In this document: piece after piece, positions 53,901-63,228 of the stretch
How positions within the stretch are numbered: the stretch's first letter is position 1
Layout: each line of letters starts with the position of its first letter
DNA from: Martinezella miluonensis
GTDB taxonomy: Bacteria > Pseudomonadota > Alphaproteobacteria > Rhizobiales > Rhizobiaceae
DNA length: 64,000 bases
Direction of reading: 5' to 3'
Assembly (NCBI RefSeq): GCF_900094545.1
Contig: NZ_FMAH01000001.1
Location: 124,001-188,000 of the forward strand
The notes under the pieces: generated by a model
What the model saw: the letters and a program-made list of their open reading frames with translations, nothing else
Databases searched by the model: none
Told to the model about the DNA's origin: nothing
Position numbers and translations under genes: made by a program

Positions 53901-55070
53901 TTATTGGCCGGCGGCGTTGCGCTCGATTGGAGTTTCCTCAGCAATTGCATCCGGTGACGACAAGCCGCGCTCCGGCGTGCCGCTCTCGCCTTCAGCCTTT
54001 GCCGGCCTTCGACGCACAGCATGCCGCTTGCGGGTGATGCGCACCCGCTTGATGCGGCGCGGATCGGCATCGAGGATATGGAACTCGAAGCCCGGCAGCG
54101 CCTGCACGAGCTCGCCGCGCACGGGAATGCGGCCAAGCGCCGAGAAGATCAGGCCGCCAAGCGTGTCCACCTCGTCCACCTGCTCGCTGATGTCGAAATC
54201 CGGGCCGATCGCCGCGGCGATCTCTTCCAGCTCGACACGGGCATCGGCAACGAAGACATCTTCGGAGACGCGCTTGAACATCACCTCGTCGTCATCGTGC
54301 TCGTCGTCGATGTCACCGACGACCATTTCGACGATATCCTCATGCGAGGCCAGGCCGTCCGTGCCGCCATACTCGTCGATAACAAGCGCCATCTGCGTGC
54401 GGTTGACCTGCATACGGCGTAGGAGGTCGGAGGCGAGCATCGAGGGCGGAACGAACAGGATCTTGCGGATGATGCCGGCCTCGGCCAGCGTCTTCTGCAG
54501 ATCGACGCGCGAAAGATCGAAATTCGGCTTGGCGGAGCGTGGCGCCTTCTCGGTGGTGGCACCCGTCGTCGCAGCGGCGGCCGTCTTGGCACTGCCGGCG
54601 CGCCGCTTGTTGCGGGCCTGCTTGGCGACAAAGGACAGGAGGTCGCGGATATGGACCATGCCGCGCGGATCATCCAGTGTGTCGGCGTAAACAGGCATGC
54701 GCGAGCGGCCGCTTTCCTCGAACAGGATCATCAGCTCGCCGATAGTGATGTTCTGGTCCACGGCCTCGATGTCGGCGCGCGGCACCATGACATCCTCGAC
54801 GCGCACCTCGCGGAAGCGCAGGATGTTGTGCAGCATTGCCCGCTCATCCGGGGAGAAGGCATCGTCATCGGCGGCGTTGGTCATCAACGCGTCGGCGAGA
54901 TCCTCACGCAACCGCGCGGCGCCCTGCGCCGGGCGAAGAATACGCGCTGCACGCGCCCAAAATGAAGATTGAGATCGCTTGCCGGTGCTACTACTGCCAG
55001 CCTCATCGGAGGAGGCCACATCGGCTCCATCTTTGGCCTCAGGGGCCGGTCTTGTCGTAAAGTCGCTCAT
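53901..55070 (-). CDS. CorC/TlyC-family CBS-pair transporter-associated protein
   Basis: 389 residues. Two CBS domains (about 90-150 and 195-250) are followed by a CorC_HlyC domain (about 270-345). Between the two CBS domains is an Ala/Lys/Thr-rich insert (about 150-185) that is not typical of E. coli CorC. It lacks the DUF21 membrane domain, so it resembles CorC itself, linked to Mg2+/Co2+ efflux and membrane integrity. It lies between ybeY and lnt, the conserved position. The name hemolysin seen for relatives is historical. Confidence 0.9.
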   Translation of the reverse strand: MSDFTTRPAPEAKDGADVASSDEAGSSSTGKRSQSSFWARAARILRPAQGAARLREDLADALMTNAADDDAFSPDERAMLHNILRFREVRVEDVMVPRADIEAVDQNITIGELMILFEESGRSRMPVYADTLDDPRGMVHIRDLLSFVAKQARNKRRAGSAKTAAAATTGATTEKAPRSAKPNFDLSRVDLQKTLAEAGIIRKILFVPPSMLASDLLRRMQVNRTQMALVIDEYGGTDGLASHEDIVEMVVGDIDDEHDDDEVMFKRVSEDVFVADARVELEEIAAAIGPDFDISEQVDEVDTLGGLIFSALGRIPVRGELVQALPGFEFHILDADPRRIKRVRITRKRHAVRRRPAKAEGESGTPERGLSSPDAIAEETPIERNAAGQ

Positions 55071-55095
55071 TGTTCCTGGTCAGACAGGGTTCAAA

Positions 55096-55614
55096 TCAAA
55101 TGGGGTCCTGTCCCGCATAGGGATCAGATAGGCCAAGCTCCGCCAAAATGCGAGTCTCCAGCCCCTCCATTCTTTCAGCTTCGCTATTATTCATATGATC
55201 GTAGCCGAAGAGATGCAAGAAACCATGCACCATCAAATGGGTCAGATGGTCGTCAAAACTCTTTTCGAGATCGGCGGCTTCACGCTCCACCGTCTCTCTG
55301 GCGATGATGATATCGCCGAGCATAGGGCCGGGCTTGCCGCCGGGCTCCAGCGGAAAGGCGGGGAACGAAAGTACATTCGTCGCCTTGTCCTGCGAGCGCC
55401 ATTCCGCATTGATCTCGCGGATCGAAGCGTCGTCGGTAAACACCAGCGACAATTCCGGCGCCATTTTCGGAAAAGGCTGCTTCTCGTGCTTCTTCAGATA
55501 GGCTGCAGCCTTGCCCAGCACGCGCTCGGCGAGCGACTGCAATTCCTCTTCGGAGGGCCAATCGCCCTCCTCTAAGCTAATCTGTATGTCGAGTTCGGTC
55601 ATAGGTTTCCGCAC
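55096..55614 (-). CDS. ybeY: Endoribonuclease YbeY
   Basis: 172 residues. Single-strand RNase acting in 16S rRNA 3' maturation and ribosome quality control. The zinc motif is HGFLHLFGYDH (about 130-140). An N-terminal part with VFTDDASIREIN fits. It starts 6 bp after the phoH stop. In S. meliloti the homologue affects small-RNA regulation and symbiosis. Confidence 0.95.
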   Translation of the reverse strand: MRKPMTELDIQISLEEGDWPSEEELQSLAERVLGKAAAYLKKHEKQPFPKMAPELSLVFTDDASIREINAEWRSQDKATNVLSFPAFPLEPGGKPGPMLGDIIIARETVEREAADLEKSFDDHLTHLMVHGFLHLFGYDHMNNSEAERMEGLETRILAELGLSDPYAGQDPI

Positions 55615-55620
55615 CGCAGA

Positions 55621-56673
55621 TCAGATCTGCGGTGCGCTTTCCTCTGCCTGGGCGGCATAGGTGGAATCGTAGGCCCGGACGATGCGCGCCACCAGAGGAT
55701 GACGGACGACATCGGTATCCTTGAAGCGGACGATGGTGACGCCCTCGACGCCGTTCAGCAGCTGCAGCGCCTCGACCAGCCCCGACTTGACGCCGCGCGG
55801 CAAGTCGATCTGGCTCGGATCGCCGGTGATGATCATCCGCGAATTCTCGCCGAGACGGGTCAGGAACATCTTCATCTGCATGGATGTCGTGTTCTGCGCC
55901 TCGTCGAGGATGACGGCGGCGTTGGCGAGCGTGCGGCCACGCATGAAAGCGAGCGGCGCGATCTCGATGACGCCGGCGGTGATGGCACGTTCGACCTTGT
56001 CGCCCGGCATCATGTCGTAGAGCGCGTCATAGAGCGGACGCAGATAGGGATCGACCTTTTCCTTCATGTCGCCGGGCAGGAAGCCGAGGCGCTCTCCGGC
56101 TTCGACGGCCGGGCGCGACAGGATGATCTTCTCGACCGCACCGCGTTCCAGAAGCTGGGCGGCGTGCGCGACGGCGAGATAGGTCTTGCCGGTACCGGCC
56201 GGGCCGACACCGAAGACCATTTCGGACCGCTCAAGCGCCCGCATATAGGCATCCTGCGTCGGCGTGCGCGCAATGATCGTCTTCTTGCGCGTCGAAATCT
56301 GCGCCATCGTCAACTTGGCTTTTCTCTCCATGGTCGGCAGCGTCAACTGGTCATCGGCGGCAACCGCCATGCGGATCGCGCCTTCTACATCGGAACGCTC
56401 TACATTGCCGCCTTTTTGCAGCTTGTCATAGAGATAATCGAGCGTCCGGCGCGCCTGATTGGTGGCTGGCACATCGCCTGTTATGACGACCGAGTTGCCG
56501 CGAGCTCTGGCATCGATGCCGAGGCGCTCCTCAAGCAGCTTCAAGTTCTGATCGAACTGACCGAACAGCTCGCTGGCGAACCGATTATTTTCGAACGTCA
56601 AGATGAAGTGATTTGCGTCGCTCGCGGTGCGGGGCTGGCGCGATGAAGAAGAAACCAATTCCTGTCCGTTCAA
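55621..56673 (-). CDS. phoH: PhoH-like ATPase
   Basis: 350 residues. Cytoplasmic P-loop ATPase or helicase with Walker A GPAGTGKTYLA (about 158-168) and Walker B ILDEAQNTT (about 255-263). An N-terminal KH-like RNA-binding region (about 20-95) agrees with PhoH/YbeZ, a partner of YbeY in rRNA processing. The pair is adjacent, 6 bp apart, and miaB precedes it by 30 bp. Confidence 0.95.
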   Translation of the reverse strand: MNGQELVSSSSRQPRTASDANHFILTFENNRFASELFGQFDQNLKLLEERLGIDARARGNSVVITGDVPATNQARRTLDYLYDKLQKGGNVERSDVEGAIRMAVAADDQLTLPTMERKAKLTMAQISTRKKTIIARTPTQDAYMRALERSEMVFGVGPAGTGKTYLAVAHAAQLLERGAVEKIILSRPAVEAGERLGFLPGDMKEKVDPYLRPLYDALYDMMPGDKVERAITAGVIEIAPLAFMRGRTLANAAVILDEAQNTTSMQMKMFLTRLGENSRMIITGDPSQIDLPRGVKSGLVEALQLLNGVEGVTIVRFKDTDVVRHPLVARIVRAYDSTYAAQAEESAPQI

Positions 56674-56703
56674 GCGGTGTGGCTCCTTGTGCCGGTCCGG
56701 AAC

Positions 56704-58116
56704 CTAGAGCAAATCAGCAAACAGGCTGTTGGTGCTAGTTCCGGTGATTCGTACGTTAATAATGTCACCGATTTGCGATGCTTTTGCATCAACATTCACA
56801 GATTGCAGCCAGGGAGAGCGTCCAATCAACTGGCCAGGCATGCGGCCCGGCTTTTCCAGAAGGATATCCACTGTTTTGCCCACGCAGGCCTCGGCAAACG
56901 CATGCTGCTGCCTTAGCAACAGCGCCTGCAACCGTTCCAACCGCTTGGTTTTGACCTCTTCGGGCACCTGGTCCTTCAATTCCGCGCCGGGCGTACCCGG
57001 CCGCGTGGAATATTTGAACGAGAAGGCCTGTGCATAATTCACCTCCTCGATCAGCTTGAGTGTATCCTCAAAATCCTGATCTGTCTCCCCCGGGAAGCCG
57101 ACGATGAAATCGCCCGAAAGGGCGATATCCGGCCGTGCGGTGCGGATTTTCTCGATGAGCGTGAGGTATTCCGCGGCTGTGTGCCGCCTGTTCATCGCCT
57201 TCAGAATCCGGTCCGAACCGGCCTGAACGGGCAGATGCAGATAGGGCATCAGCGTGCGCAGATCACGGTGCGCACCGATCAGGCGATCATCCATGTCGCG
57301 CGGGTGGCTGGTCGTGTAACGCAAACGAGCAAGACCGGGGATCTCGGCCAGGCGGTAGAGAAGATCGCCCAAGCTCCAGGCTTCGCCAGCAGGACCAGCG
57401 CCATGCCAGGCGTTGACATTCTGGCCGAGCAGCGTGATTTCGCGCACACCGCCATCCACAAGTTTTTCGGCCTCCTCGACGATCTGGGAGACCGGACGGG
57501 AGACTTCGGAGCCGCGCGTATAAGGAACCACGCAGAAAGTACAGAACTTGTCACACCCTTCCTGCACCGTCAGAAAGGCGGTGACGCCGCGCGCGCGGAT
57601 CTTCGTCTTCTCGGCAATGGGCAGATGTTCGAACTTGTCCTCGATCGCATATTCCGTATCGACGACGCGCTGGCCCTGCTTGGCGCGACGAAGCGCGTCC
57701 GGCAGGCGATGATAGGTCTGCGGGCCGATGACGACATCGACAGCGGGCGCGCGGCGAAGAATCTCCTCGCCTTCGGCCTGGGCGACACAGCCGGTGACGC
57801 CGATCATCATCTCGCGACCGTCGGCAGCCTTGCGCTTCTTCATCTCGCGCAGGCGACCAAGCGCGGAATAGACCTTTTCCGCCGCCTTCTCGCGGATGTG
57901 ACAGGTGTTCAGCAGGACGAGATCTGCCTCCTCCATATCCTCGGTTGGCTCATAGCCATCGCGGGAGAGCGCATCGCTCATCCGCGTGGAATCATAGACG
58001 TTCATCTGGCAGCCGTAGGTCTTGATGAAGACCTTGCGGCTGTTGGAGCCGTCGCGGGAGCCGAGCTGCAAAGCGTCGGTCGCCGGGGCGTCGAGGGTCA
58101 GGCTGTCCTTGGTCAT
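56704..58116 (-). CDS. miaB: tRNA-2-methylthio-N6-dimethylallyladenosine synthase
   Basis: 470 residues. Radical SAM methylthiotransferase that modifies i6A37 in tRNA. Three N-terminal cysteines (GCQMN, NTCHIRE, GCVAQ) bind the auxiliary cluster; the radical SAM triad is CDKFCTFC (about 184-191). A TRAM domain ends the protein. It lies between the plsC-like gene and phoH, the normal rhizobial order. It depends on Fe-S supply, to which the NFU gene nearby may contribute. Confidence 0.96.
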   Translation of the reverse strand: MTKDSLTLDAPATDALQLGSRDGSNSRKVFIKTYGCQMNVYDSTRMSDALSRDGYEPTEDMEEADLVLLNTCHIREKAAEKVYSALGRLREMKKRKAADGREMMIGVTGCVAQAEGEEILRRAPAVDVVIGPQTYHRLPDALRRAKQGQRVVDTEYAIEDKFEHLPIAEKTKIRARGVTAFLTVQEGCDKFCTFCVVPYTRGSEVSRPVSQIVEEAEKLVDGGVREITLLGQNVNAWHGAGPAGEAWSLGDLLYRLAEIPGLARLRYTTSHPRDMDDRLIGAHRDLRTLMPYLHLPVQAGSDRILKAMNRRHTAAEYLTLIEKIRTARPDIALSGDFIVGFPGETDQDFEDTLKLIEEVNYAQAFSFKYSTRPGTPGAELKDQVPEEVKTKRLERLQALLLRQQHAFAEACVGKTVDILLEKPGRMPGQLIGRSPWLQSVNVDAKASQIGDIINVRITGTSTNSLFADLL

Positions 58117-58177
58117 GGGCCGCTATGTAGTGGCTTTTGCTTTCGGAGAAAATGAAAAAGTTGAAATCACCTGGAAA

Positions 58178-58975
58178 TCAAGCGATCTCGCGGCCGAGCA
58201 GGCGGCTGGCGAGCATCGCGCGGATACGCCGCGCAATGGTGACACTGACTTCCTTGCGGTTGGTGCCGGCGCGATAATCCACGGCCTCACCGAAGCAGAC
58301 ATCGACATCGATGGCACCGCATTGGGCGATGCCCTTCAGGTGCGGCGCGAGCTCGATATCGCCGGGCCATGCCGTGAGCGGGCGATAATAGCGGCCCATG
58401 GGCGTGCCATGAACGCGGGTATAGACGACCGCAACCGGCTGGACATGCACGACGGCATCCGGCGCCTTCGGAAGGGCTGCCGCAGCGGCGCCAAAGAGCG
58501 AGGACTTGACCTCCAGAAGCCGATTGCCGTCCGAGGTGGTTCCCTCCGGAAACAGCACCATGATTTCGCCATCAGCCATGCGATCGGCGATCTCGTTCAC
58601 CTGCTCGCCCGTCTTGCGCTTCTGCTCGCGCTCGACGAACACGCTCTTCTGCCACTGCGCGAACTGACCGAAGATCGGCCAATCCCGCACTTCCGACTTG
58701 GCGATGAAGGAGACGTCGGCCACCGCCGAGAGGACGAGAATATCGAGCCAGGACGAATGGTTGGAAGCCAGCATCAATGGTCGGCTCGTCTCCATCTTGC
58801 CGACCACATGAATGCGCACGCCAAGCCAATAGCAGACGATACGATGCCAGTAGCGCGGCAGGTAGCGCCTCAGCCTCCAATCGAAGCGCAGGCAGAGGAT
58901 CTGCAGCGGCAGCATCACGGCGCTGACGACACAGATGACCGCGGCAGCACAGCCGATGCGCAGCCAGGTCATCAA
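58178..58975 (-). CDS. PlsC-like lysophospholipid acyltransferase
   Basis: 265 residues. An N-terminal membrane helix (about 5-30) is followed by the acyltransferase motifs: NHSSWLD (about 72-78, HX4D), FVEREQKRK, FPEGTTSDG and VQPVAVVY. It acylates lysophosphatidate or a related lipid such as lyso-ornithine lipid; OlsA-type and PlsC-type cannot be told apart here. It is next to mur/fur in the same direction. Confidence 0.92.
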   Translation of the reverse strand: MMTWLRIGCAAAVICVVSAVMLPLQILCLRFDWRLRRYLPRYWHRIVCYWLGVRIHVVGKMETSRPLMLASNHSSWLDILVLSAVADVSFIAKSEVRDWPIFGQFAQWQKSVFVEREQKRKTGEQVNEIADRMADGEIMVLFPEGTTSDGNRLLEVKSSLFGAAAAALPKAPDAVVHVQPVAVVYTRVHGTPMGRYYRPLTAWPGDIELAPHLKGIAQCGAIDVDVCFGEAVDYRAGTNRKEVSVTIARRIRAMLASRLLGREIA

Positions 58976-59005
58976 ATCATTTGCTCCTGCATGACAGCCT
59001 TCACG

Positions 59006-59437
59006 TCAAGCTTCGTCCTTCTTCAGCGGGATGCCGTAAAGCTCCAGCCGGTGGTCGACGAGTTTGAAGCCGTGTTCGCGGGCAATACGCTCCTGCAAAG
59101 CCTCGATTTCCGGCGAGTGAAATTCGATCACTTCGCCGCTTTTCAGGTCGATCAGGTGATCGTGATGCTCTTCGGGGACCGTTTCATAGCGGGAGCGTCC
59201 ATCGCGGAAATCATGGCGGGCGAGCAGCCCGGCATCCTCGAACAGCTTCACGGTGCGGTACACAGTCGAGATCGAGATTTTCGCGTCCACCAGCACGGAG
59301 CGGCGATAGAGCTCCTCGACATCCGGGTGATCCTCTGATGTCTCGATAATGCGCGCGATGACCCGGCGCTGCTCTGTCATGCGCATGCCGCGCTCGGCGC
59401 AAAGTTCCTCGAGGGATTTTACGGCGTCATCCATCAA
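59006..59437 (-). CDS. mur: Mur/Fur-family metalloregulator
   Basis: 143 residues. Fur fold: N-terminal winged helix with MTEQRRVIARII and STVYRTVKLFEDAGL, then a dimerisation domain with the metal-binding HHDHLIDLKSG and a C-terminal HRLELYG. In Rhizobium and Sinorhizobium this Fur homologue works mainly as the manganese-responsive regulator Mur, repressing Mn uptake, while iron control is carried by RirA and Irr. The opening sequence resembles the R. leguminosarum Mur protein. An ATG one codon later is an equally possible start. Confidence 0.92.
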   Translation of the reverse strand: MMDDAVKSLEELCAERGMRMTEQRRVIARIIETSEDHPDVEELYRRSVLVDAKISISTVYRTVKLFEDAGLLARHDFRDGRSRYETVPEEHHDHLIDLKSGEVIEFHSPEIEALQERIAREHGFKLVDHRLELYGIPLKKDEA

Positions 59438-59473
59438 TTGCTGTCTTCGGTCTATTTGGACTTTGACAACGGA

Positions 59474-59968
59474 CTAACGAAGAACGCGCCGCATGACAAG
59501 CGCCGTCGACTTCGCGCCATTATCGCTGACGTAATAGGCCTTGCGCTCGCCGACCGTCTCGAAACCCAGCTTTCGATAGAGGCCAAGCGCCGGCTGATTG
59601 CCGCCATCGACCTCCAGGAACATGGTTTCACCGCCGCGATCGCGAGTCTCGCGGAGGGCCGCCTGCATCAGTCGCCATCCGAGACCGGAGCGGCCGAGCT
59701 TGGCATTGACGGCAATCGTCAGGATCTCACCCTCGCCTGCCACTTGCCGTGCCAGCACGAAGCCGGGAAGCGCTTTTTTCAGGATGGCATTGGTCTGGCG
59801 GGCGACGAAGCCGAAGGTCGTCTCCTGCGAGAGGAGATCCTGAAATTCGGTCTCATCCCAAACGCGCGGAAATCGTTCGCCGTGCAGGAGCGCCACTTCG
59901 ACGCAATCCTTCAGCTCCATTGGGATGATTTCGTATTCGGCTTTCAGAGTCAGATAGGATTCGAGCAT
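59474..59968 (-). CDS. rimI: Ribosomal-protein-alanine N-acetyltransferase RimI-like
   Basis: 164 residues, GNAT fold. The acetyl-CoA-binding pattern is LGRSGLGWRLMQAAL (about 89-103, R/Q-x-x-G-x-G/A region), with the typical C-terminal LYRKLGFETVGERKAYY. It starts 2 bp after tsaB, and the tsaB-rimI pair is the standard arrangement. Confidence 0.92.
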   Translation of the reverse strand: MLESYLTLKAEYEIIPMELKDCVEVALLHGERFPRVWDETEFQDLLSQETTFGFVARQTNAILKKALPGFVLARQVAGEGEILTIAVNAKLGRSGLGWRLMQAALRETRDRGGETMFLEVDGGNQPALGLYRKLGFETVGERKAYYVSDNGAKSTALVMRRVLR

Positions 59969-59970
59969 TT

Positions 59971-60627
59971 CTATTGCCTGGCAACTGCGTATCCGGCCTG
60001 CGGTCTGGCGTCGGGTCCGCGAAGATAAAGCGGCTTCGGCTTTTCGCTGACAGGCTTGCCAGCGCCCAGCCGGGCGACGATGGCAATCGGAAATGCGTCG
60101 GGCCGCTCCGCCGGCGGCGCGTCGCTCAACCGGGCGACAGCCGTTCCTGTGACGATGCCGTCGAAGGCGCTAGCAATTGTCCGCGCTTCGTCGATCGTCA
60201 CGGCCCGAGCCTCGTCCAGCGGGTTGCCATCGGCATCGAAGCTCTGGAGATAAATCTCCTCGCGCTTGGCATCGATGGCAGCCAGAACCGACTTGCCCGG
60301 ATTCTGCGCTCGCGCTGTTGCCGCCATGACCTCGAGGGTCGTGACGCCAACCGCAGGAACATTGAGGGAGAGAGCAAAACCGCGCGCGGCTGCGACGCCG
60401 ATGCGGATGCCGGTGAAGGAACCGGGACCGACGGTCACGACGACACGTTCGATCGCCGAAAGCGTCGTCCTGGCTTTCGCCAGCGCTTCGTCGACAACGT
60501 GCATCAAATGCTCGGCATGCCCCCGTCCGATCGTTTCCGTGACCTCCCCCATCACAGAATCACTGCCGCTATCATACACAGCGGCAGCGCAATCCACACC
60601 TGCCGTGTCGAGCGCCAGTACGATCAT
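59971..60627 (-). CDS. tsaB: tRNA threonylcarbamoyladenosine biosynthesis protein TsaB
   Basis: 218 residues. Partner of TsaD and TsaE in making the t6A37 modification. The ASKHA-type N terminus MIVLALDTAG and the signature GPGSFTGIRIG (about 68-78) are clear. ATG 60627 matches the family start; the frame is open to 60657. It lies between the NFU gene and rimI. Confidence 0.94.
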   Translation of the reverse strand: MIVLALDTAGVDCAAAVYDSGSDSVMGEVTETIGRGHAEHLMHVVDEALAKARTTLSAIERVVVTVGPGSFTGIRIGVAAARGFALSLNVPAVGVTTLEVMAATARAQNPGKSVLAAIDAKREEIYLQSFDADGNPLDEARAVTIDEARTIASAFDGIVTGTAVARLSDAPPAERPDAFPIAIVARLGAGKPVSEKPKPLYLRGPDARPQAGYAVARQ

Positions 60628-60705
60628 GTTAACAATTCCGAAAAGCCGCGCCTGCAACGCGGATATTTTTATCTTCGAACGCCCCTGGGCTCCAGCGGGT
60701 GTCTC

Positions 60706-60754
60706 GGCATGATCCCATCCAAAACCGCTGGGCGCCCCTTGAGATCATGCTCAG
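60706..60754. repeat. Rhizobial palindromic repeat, copy (GGCATGATCCC...GATCATGCTC)
   Basis: Begins GGCATGATCCCATCCAAAAC and ends GAGATCATGCTCAGA, around a CCGCTGGGCG centre. It is a diverged copy of the dispersed element, between the NFU gene stop and tsaB. Confidence 0.6.
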
Positions 60755-61317
60755 ACGGCTTCGACTTCCTGCACTTCCGGAACGAAGTGGCGCAGGAGGT
60801 TCTGCACTCCATGCTTCAGCGTTGCCGTCGAAGACGGGCAGCCGGCGCAGGATCCCTTCATATTGAGATAGACCTTGCCATCGCGGAAGCCGCGGAAGGT
60901 GATGTCGCCGCCATCCTGGGCAACGGCAGGACGCACGCGGGTATCGAGCAGTTCCTTGATGGTCAGCACGATGGCCTCATCGCCTTCATCGAAGAATTCG
61001 CCGCCGGCATCCCGCACTTCGGACAAAACCGAGGTCGAGCCCATAACGGGCTTGCCGGACATGAAATGCTCCATGATCGAACCGAGGATGGCGGGCTTCA
61101 AATGCTGCCACTCCTGATTTTCCTTGGAAACGGAGATGAAATCATAGCCGAAATAGACGCCGATCACGCCCGGAATCTCGAAGAGACGGGCAGCGAGCGG
61201 CGAAGCCTCGGCTTCCTCGGCGCTGCGGAACTCGGCCGTGCCGCTTTCCATCACCACCTTGCCCGGCAGGAACTTCAAGGTCGCGGGGTTCGGTGTCGCT
61301 TCGGTCTGAATGAACAT
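60751..61317 (-). CDS. NFU-type Fe-S cluster scaffold/carrier protein
   Basis: 188 residues. An N-terminal Nfu_N domain (MFIQTEATPNPATLKFLPG, as in mitochondrial NFU1) is followed by a C-terminal NifU-like domain with the cluster-binding CAGCPSS (CxxC). It delivers Fe-S clusters to client enzymes, perhaps including MiaB. ATG 61317 has GGAGAT 6 nt upstream; an ATG four codons before overlaps that site. The upstream gap has two iron-box-like palindromes. Confidence 0.93.
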   Translation of the reverse strand: MFIQTEATPNPATLKFLPGKVVMESGTAEFRSAEEAEASPLAARLFEIPGVIGVYFGYDFISVSKENQEWQHLKPAILGSIMEHFMSGKPVMGSTSVLSEVRDAGGEFFDEGDEAIVLTIKELLDTRVRPAVAQDGGDITFRGFRDGKVYLNMKGSCAGCPSSTATLKHGVQNLLRHFVPEVQEVEAV

Positions 61318-61355
61318 CTTGATCTCCATGCGGCGGGCACAAACCCGGTCCCAAC

Positions 61356-61372
61356 TTTAGAATATTTCAAAA
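61356..61372. promoter_or_regulatory. Irr/ICE-like motif upstream of the NFU gene
   Basis: TTTAGAATATTTCAAAA; its left half TTTAGAA fits the rhizobial iron-control element (TTTAGAA-N3-TTCTAAA) and the right half is weaker. It lies 39 bp before the NFU start codon. Assignment to Irr is inferred. Confidence 0.45.
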
Positions 61373-61401
61373 GAGATAGGCCTTTTGACCACTCAATTCA
61401 A

Positions 61402-61414
61402 GAGAATGATTCTC
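61402..61414. promoter_or_regulatory. Iron-box-like palindrome GAGAAT-N-ATTCTC
   Basis: A perfect 13-bp palindrome (one central base) 85 bp before the NFU start and 20 bp after the universal-stress gene stop. It resembles Irr or Fur-type boxes. Confidence 0.45.
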
Positions 61415-61433
61415 AAGAAATGGTCGCCTGGCA

Positions 61434-61925
61434 TCAGCTGAGCGCGTCGATTTCCTCGTTCGTCAGCGTATCCGGCAGCACCGTTACCGGGATCGGAAAG
61501 GCGGCCGCGCGGCCGGCGATCGACGAAACCAGCGGACCCGGCCCTTCCTTGGCAGACCCTGCGGCGAGAACGAGCAGTGCGATGTCCCGATCCTCTTCGA
61601 TCACCGCATTGATCTGCTCGGCTGATGATCCCTCGCGGATGACGATTTCCGCATCGATGCCGACATTCTCGCGGACGCTCTGGGCGGCCTTGGCGGTTGC
61701 CGCTTCGGCCTCCTCGCGCGCTTCCGCCCGCATGATCTCCTCGACGCCGAGCCATTGCTGGAAATCGCCCTCGGGAATCACATAGAGCAGCACGAGGCCG
61801 CCATTGGAATTCTTGGCGCGCCGGCCGGCATAGTGGACGGCGCGCTGGCATTCGGGTGTGCCATCGATGACCGCCATGAACTTGCGGCGATGGCCTTCGA
61901 GCCGTGAAAGTCGTGTGGATACCAT
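61434..61925 (-). CDS. Universal stress protein (UspA family)
   Basis: 163 residues. A single UspA domain: the N-terminal RKFMAVIDGTPECQRAV carries the conserved Asp, and a C-terminal LLVLAAGSAKEGPGPLVSSIAGRA less its start is the nucleotide-loop region; the ATP-binding GxxGx9G(S/T) pattern is not clearly met. Cytoplasmic stress protein of uncertain activity. ATG 61925 (MVSTRLSRLEGH) is chosen; the frame is open to 61961. Confidence 0.88.
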   Translation of the reverse strand: MVSTRLSRLEGHRRKFMAVIDGTPECQRAVHYAGRRAKNSNGGLVLLYVIPEGDFQQWLGVEEIMRAEAREEAEAATAKAAQSVRENVGIDAEIVIREGSSAEQINAVIEEDRDIALLVLAAGSAKEGPGPLVSSIAGRAAAFPIPVTVLPDTLTNEEIDALS

Positions 61926-62000
61926 GGAGCGACTCTGACACCCGAAAACGGCGTTTTGCAAGCCCCCGTTTTCACGCGGGAGCCCTGCATTACGACATCA

Positions 62001-63065
62001 TCAATAGAGAAAGCCGATAATGTCGCGAACCTGCTTCATCGTCACGTCGGCACGAGCGCGGGCGCGGGCGCTGCCATCGCGCAGCACGGCGTCGATATGG
62101 CCGGGATCGGCCATGAGGCGGCGCATTTCCGCCGTGATCGGCGATAGCGCGTGCACGGCAAGATCGACCAGCGCCGGCTTGAAGACCGAGAACTGCTGGC
62201 CGCCAAATTCGGACAGAACTTCCGACCGCGACTTGTCGGCAAGTGCTGCATAGATGCCGACCAGATTTTCGGCTTCGGGGCGACCGGCGAGACCGGCGAT
62301 TTCGCTCGGCAAGCCATCCGGATCGGTCTTGGCCTTGCGGATCTTCTTCGAGATGTTTTCCTCGTCGTCTAGCAGGTTGATGCGCGATAGGTCGGAAGCG
62401 TCGGATTTCGACATCTTCTTCGTGCCGTCACGCAGCGACATGACGCGCGGCGCCGGGCCATCGATCAGCGGCTCGACCATCGGGAAATAGGCATGCACCG
62501 GCTCGTCGCCGACGGTGATGTCGATGCCGTAACCCGTGCGGCGAATATGCTCCATGTAGTCCAGATTGAACTTCATGGCGATGTCGCGGGTCAGCTCGAG
62601 ATGCTGCTTCTGGTCGTCTCCAACAGGAACATGCGTGGCGCGATAGAGCAGAATATCGGCGGCCATCAGGCTCGGATAGGCGTAAAGGCCGAGGGAAGCC
62701 TGCTCGCGGTCCTTGCCGGCCTTGTCCTTGAACTGCGTCATGCGGTTCATCCAGCCAATGCGGGCGACGCAGTTGAAGATCCAGGCAAGCTCGGCGTGCC
62801 CCGGCACGGCCGACTGGTTGAAGACGATATGCTTTTCCGGGTCGATGCCGGCGGCAAGGAAGGCCGCGGTGATCGAGCGCGTCTGGTTCGGCATGTCGTC
62901 ATGGACGAGCTGAGCCGTCAGCGCATGCATGTCGACGACGCAGTAGATGCAGTCGTTGTTGGCCTGCAGGGCCACGAACTTGCGGATCGCGCCGAGATAA
63001 TTGCCGAGGTGAAGATTGCCTGTGGGCTGAACGCCGGAGAATACGAGCGGCTTGAATTCGGTCAT
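62001..63065 (-). CDS. trpS: Tryptophanyl-tRNA synthetase
   Basis: 354 residues. Charges tRNA-Trp. Class I signatures: [12 protein letters not shown] (HIGH-like, about 11-22) and KKMSKSD (KMSKS loop, about 216-222). ATG 63065 has GAGGA 5 nt upstream; the frame is open to 63137. In rhizobia it commonly follows murJ; here a VOC gene and repeats lie between. Confidence 0.97.
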   Translation of the reverse strand: MTEFKPLVFSGVQPTGNLHLGNYLGAIRKFVALQANNDCIYCVVDMHALTAQLVHDDMPNQTRSITAAFLAAGIDPEKHIVFNQSAVPGHAELAWIFNCVARIGWMNRMTQFKDKAGKDREQASLGLYAYPSLMAADILLYRATHVPVGDDQKQHLELTRDIAMKFNLDYMEHIRRTGYGIDITVGDEPVHAYFPMVEPLIDGPAPRVMSLRDGTKKMSKSDASDLSRINLLDDEENISKKIRKAKTDPDGLPSEIAGLAGRPEAENLVGIYAALADKSRSEVLSEFGGQQFSVFKPALVDLAVHALSPITAEMRRLMADPGHIDAVLRDGSARARARADVTMKQVRDIIGFLY

Positions 63066-63184
63066 GTCGTCCTCGAAAGGCTTGTGGAGGGCCCGGGCGA
63101 GCGACGCTCGACCCTTGGTTTCGAGCGGCTTATGCACGGCGGACAGGCTGGGATCAAGAGGCTATGTCGCGGATTCGATCTTGT

Positions 63185-63227
63185 GTGATCCTGCTCGAAA
63201 ACCGCTGCACAGTTTTCAGGATCATGC
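63185..63227. repeat. Rhizobial palindromic repeat, copy upstream of trpS
   Basis: Arms TGATCCTG (63186-63193) and CAGGATCA (63217-63224) with inner GAAAAC/GTTTTC, of the same family as the copies at 6193, 49011 and 60706. It fills the trpS-VOC gap. Confidence 0.6.
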
Positions 63228-63228
63228 C

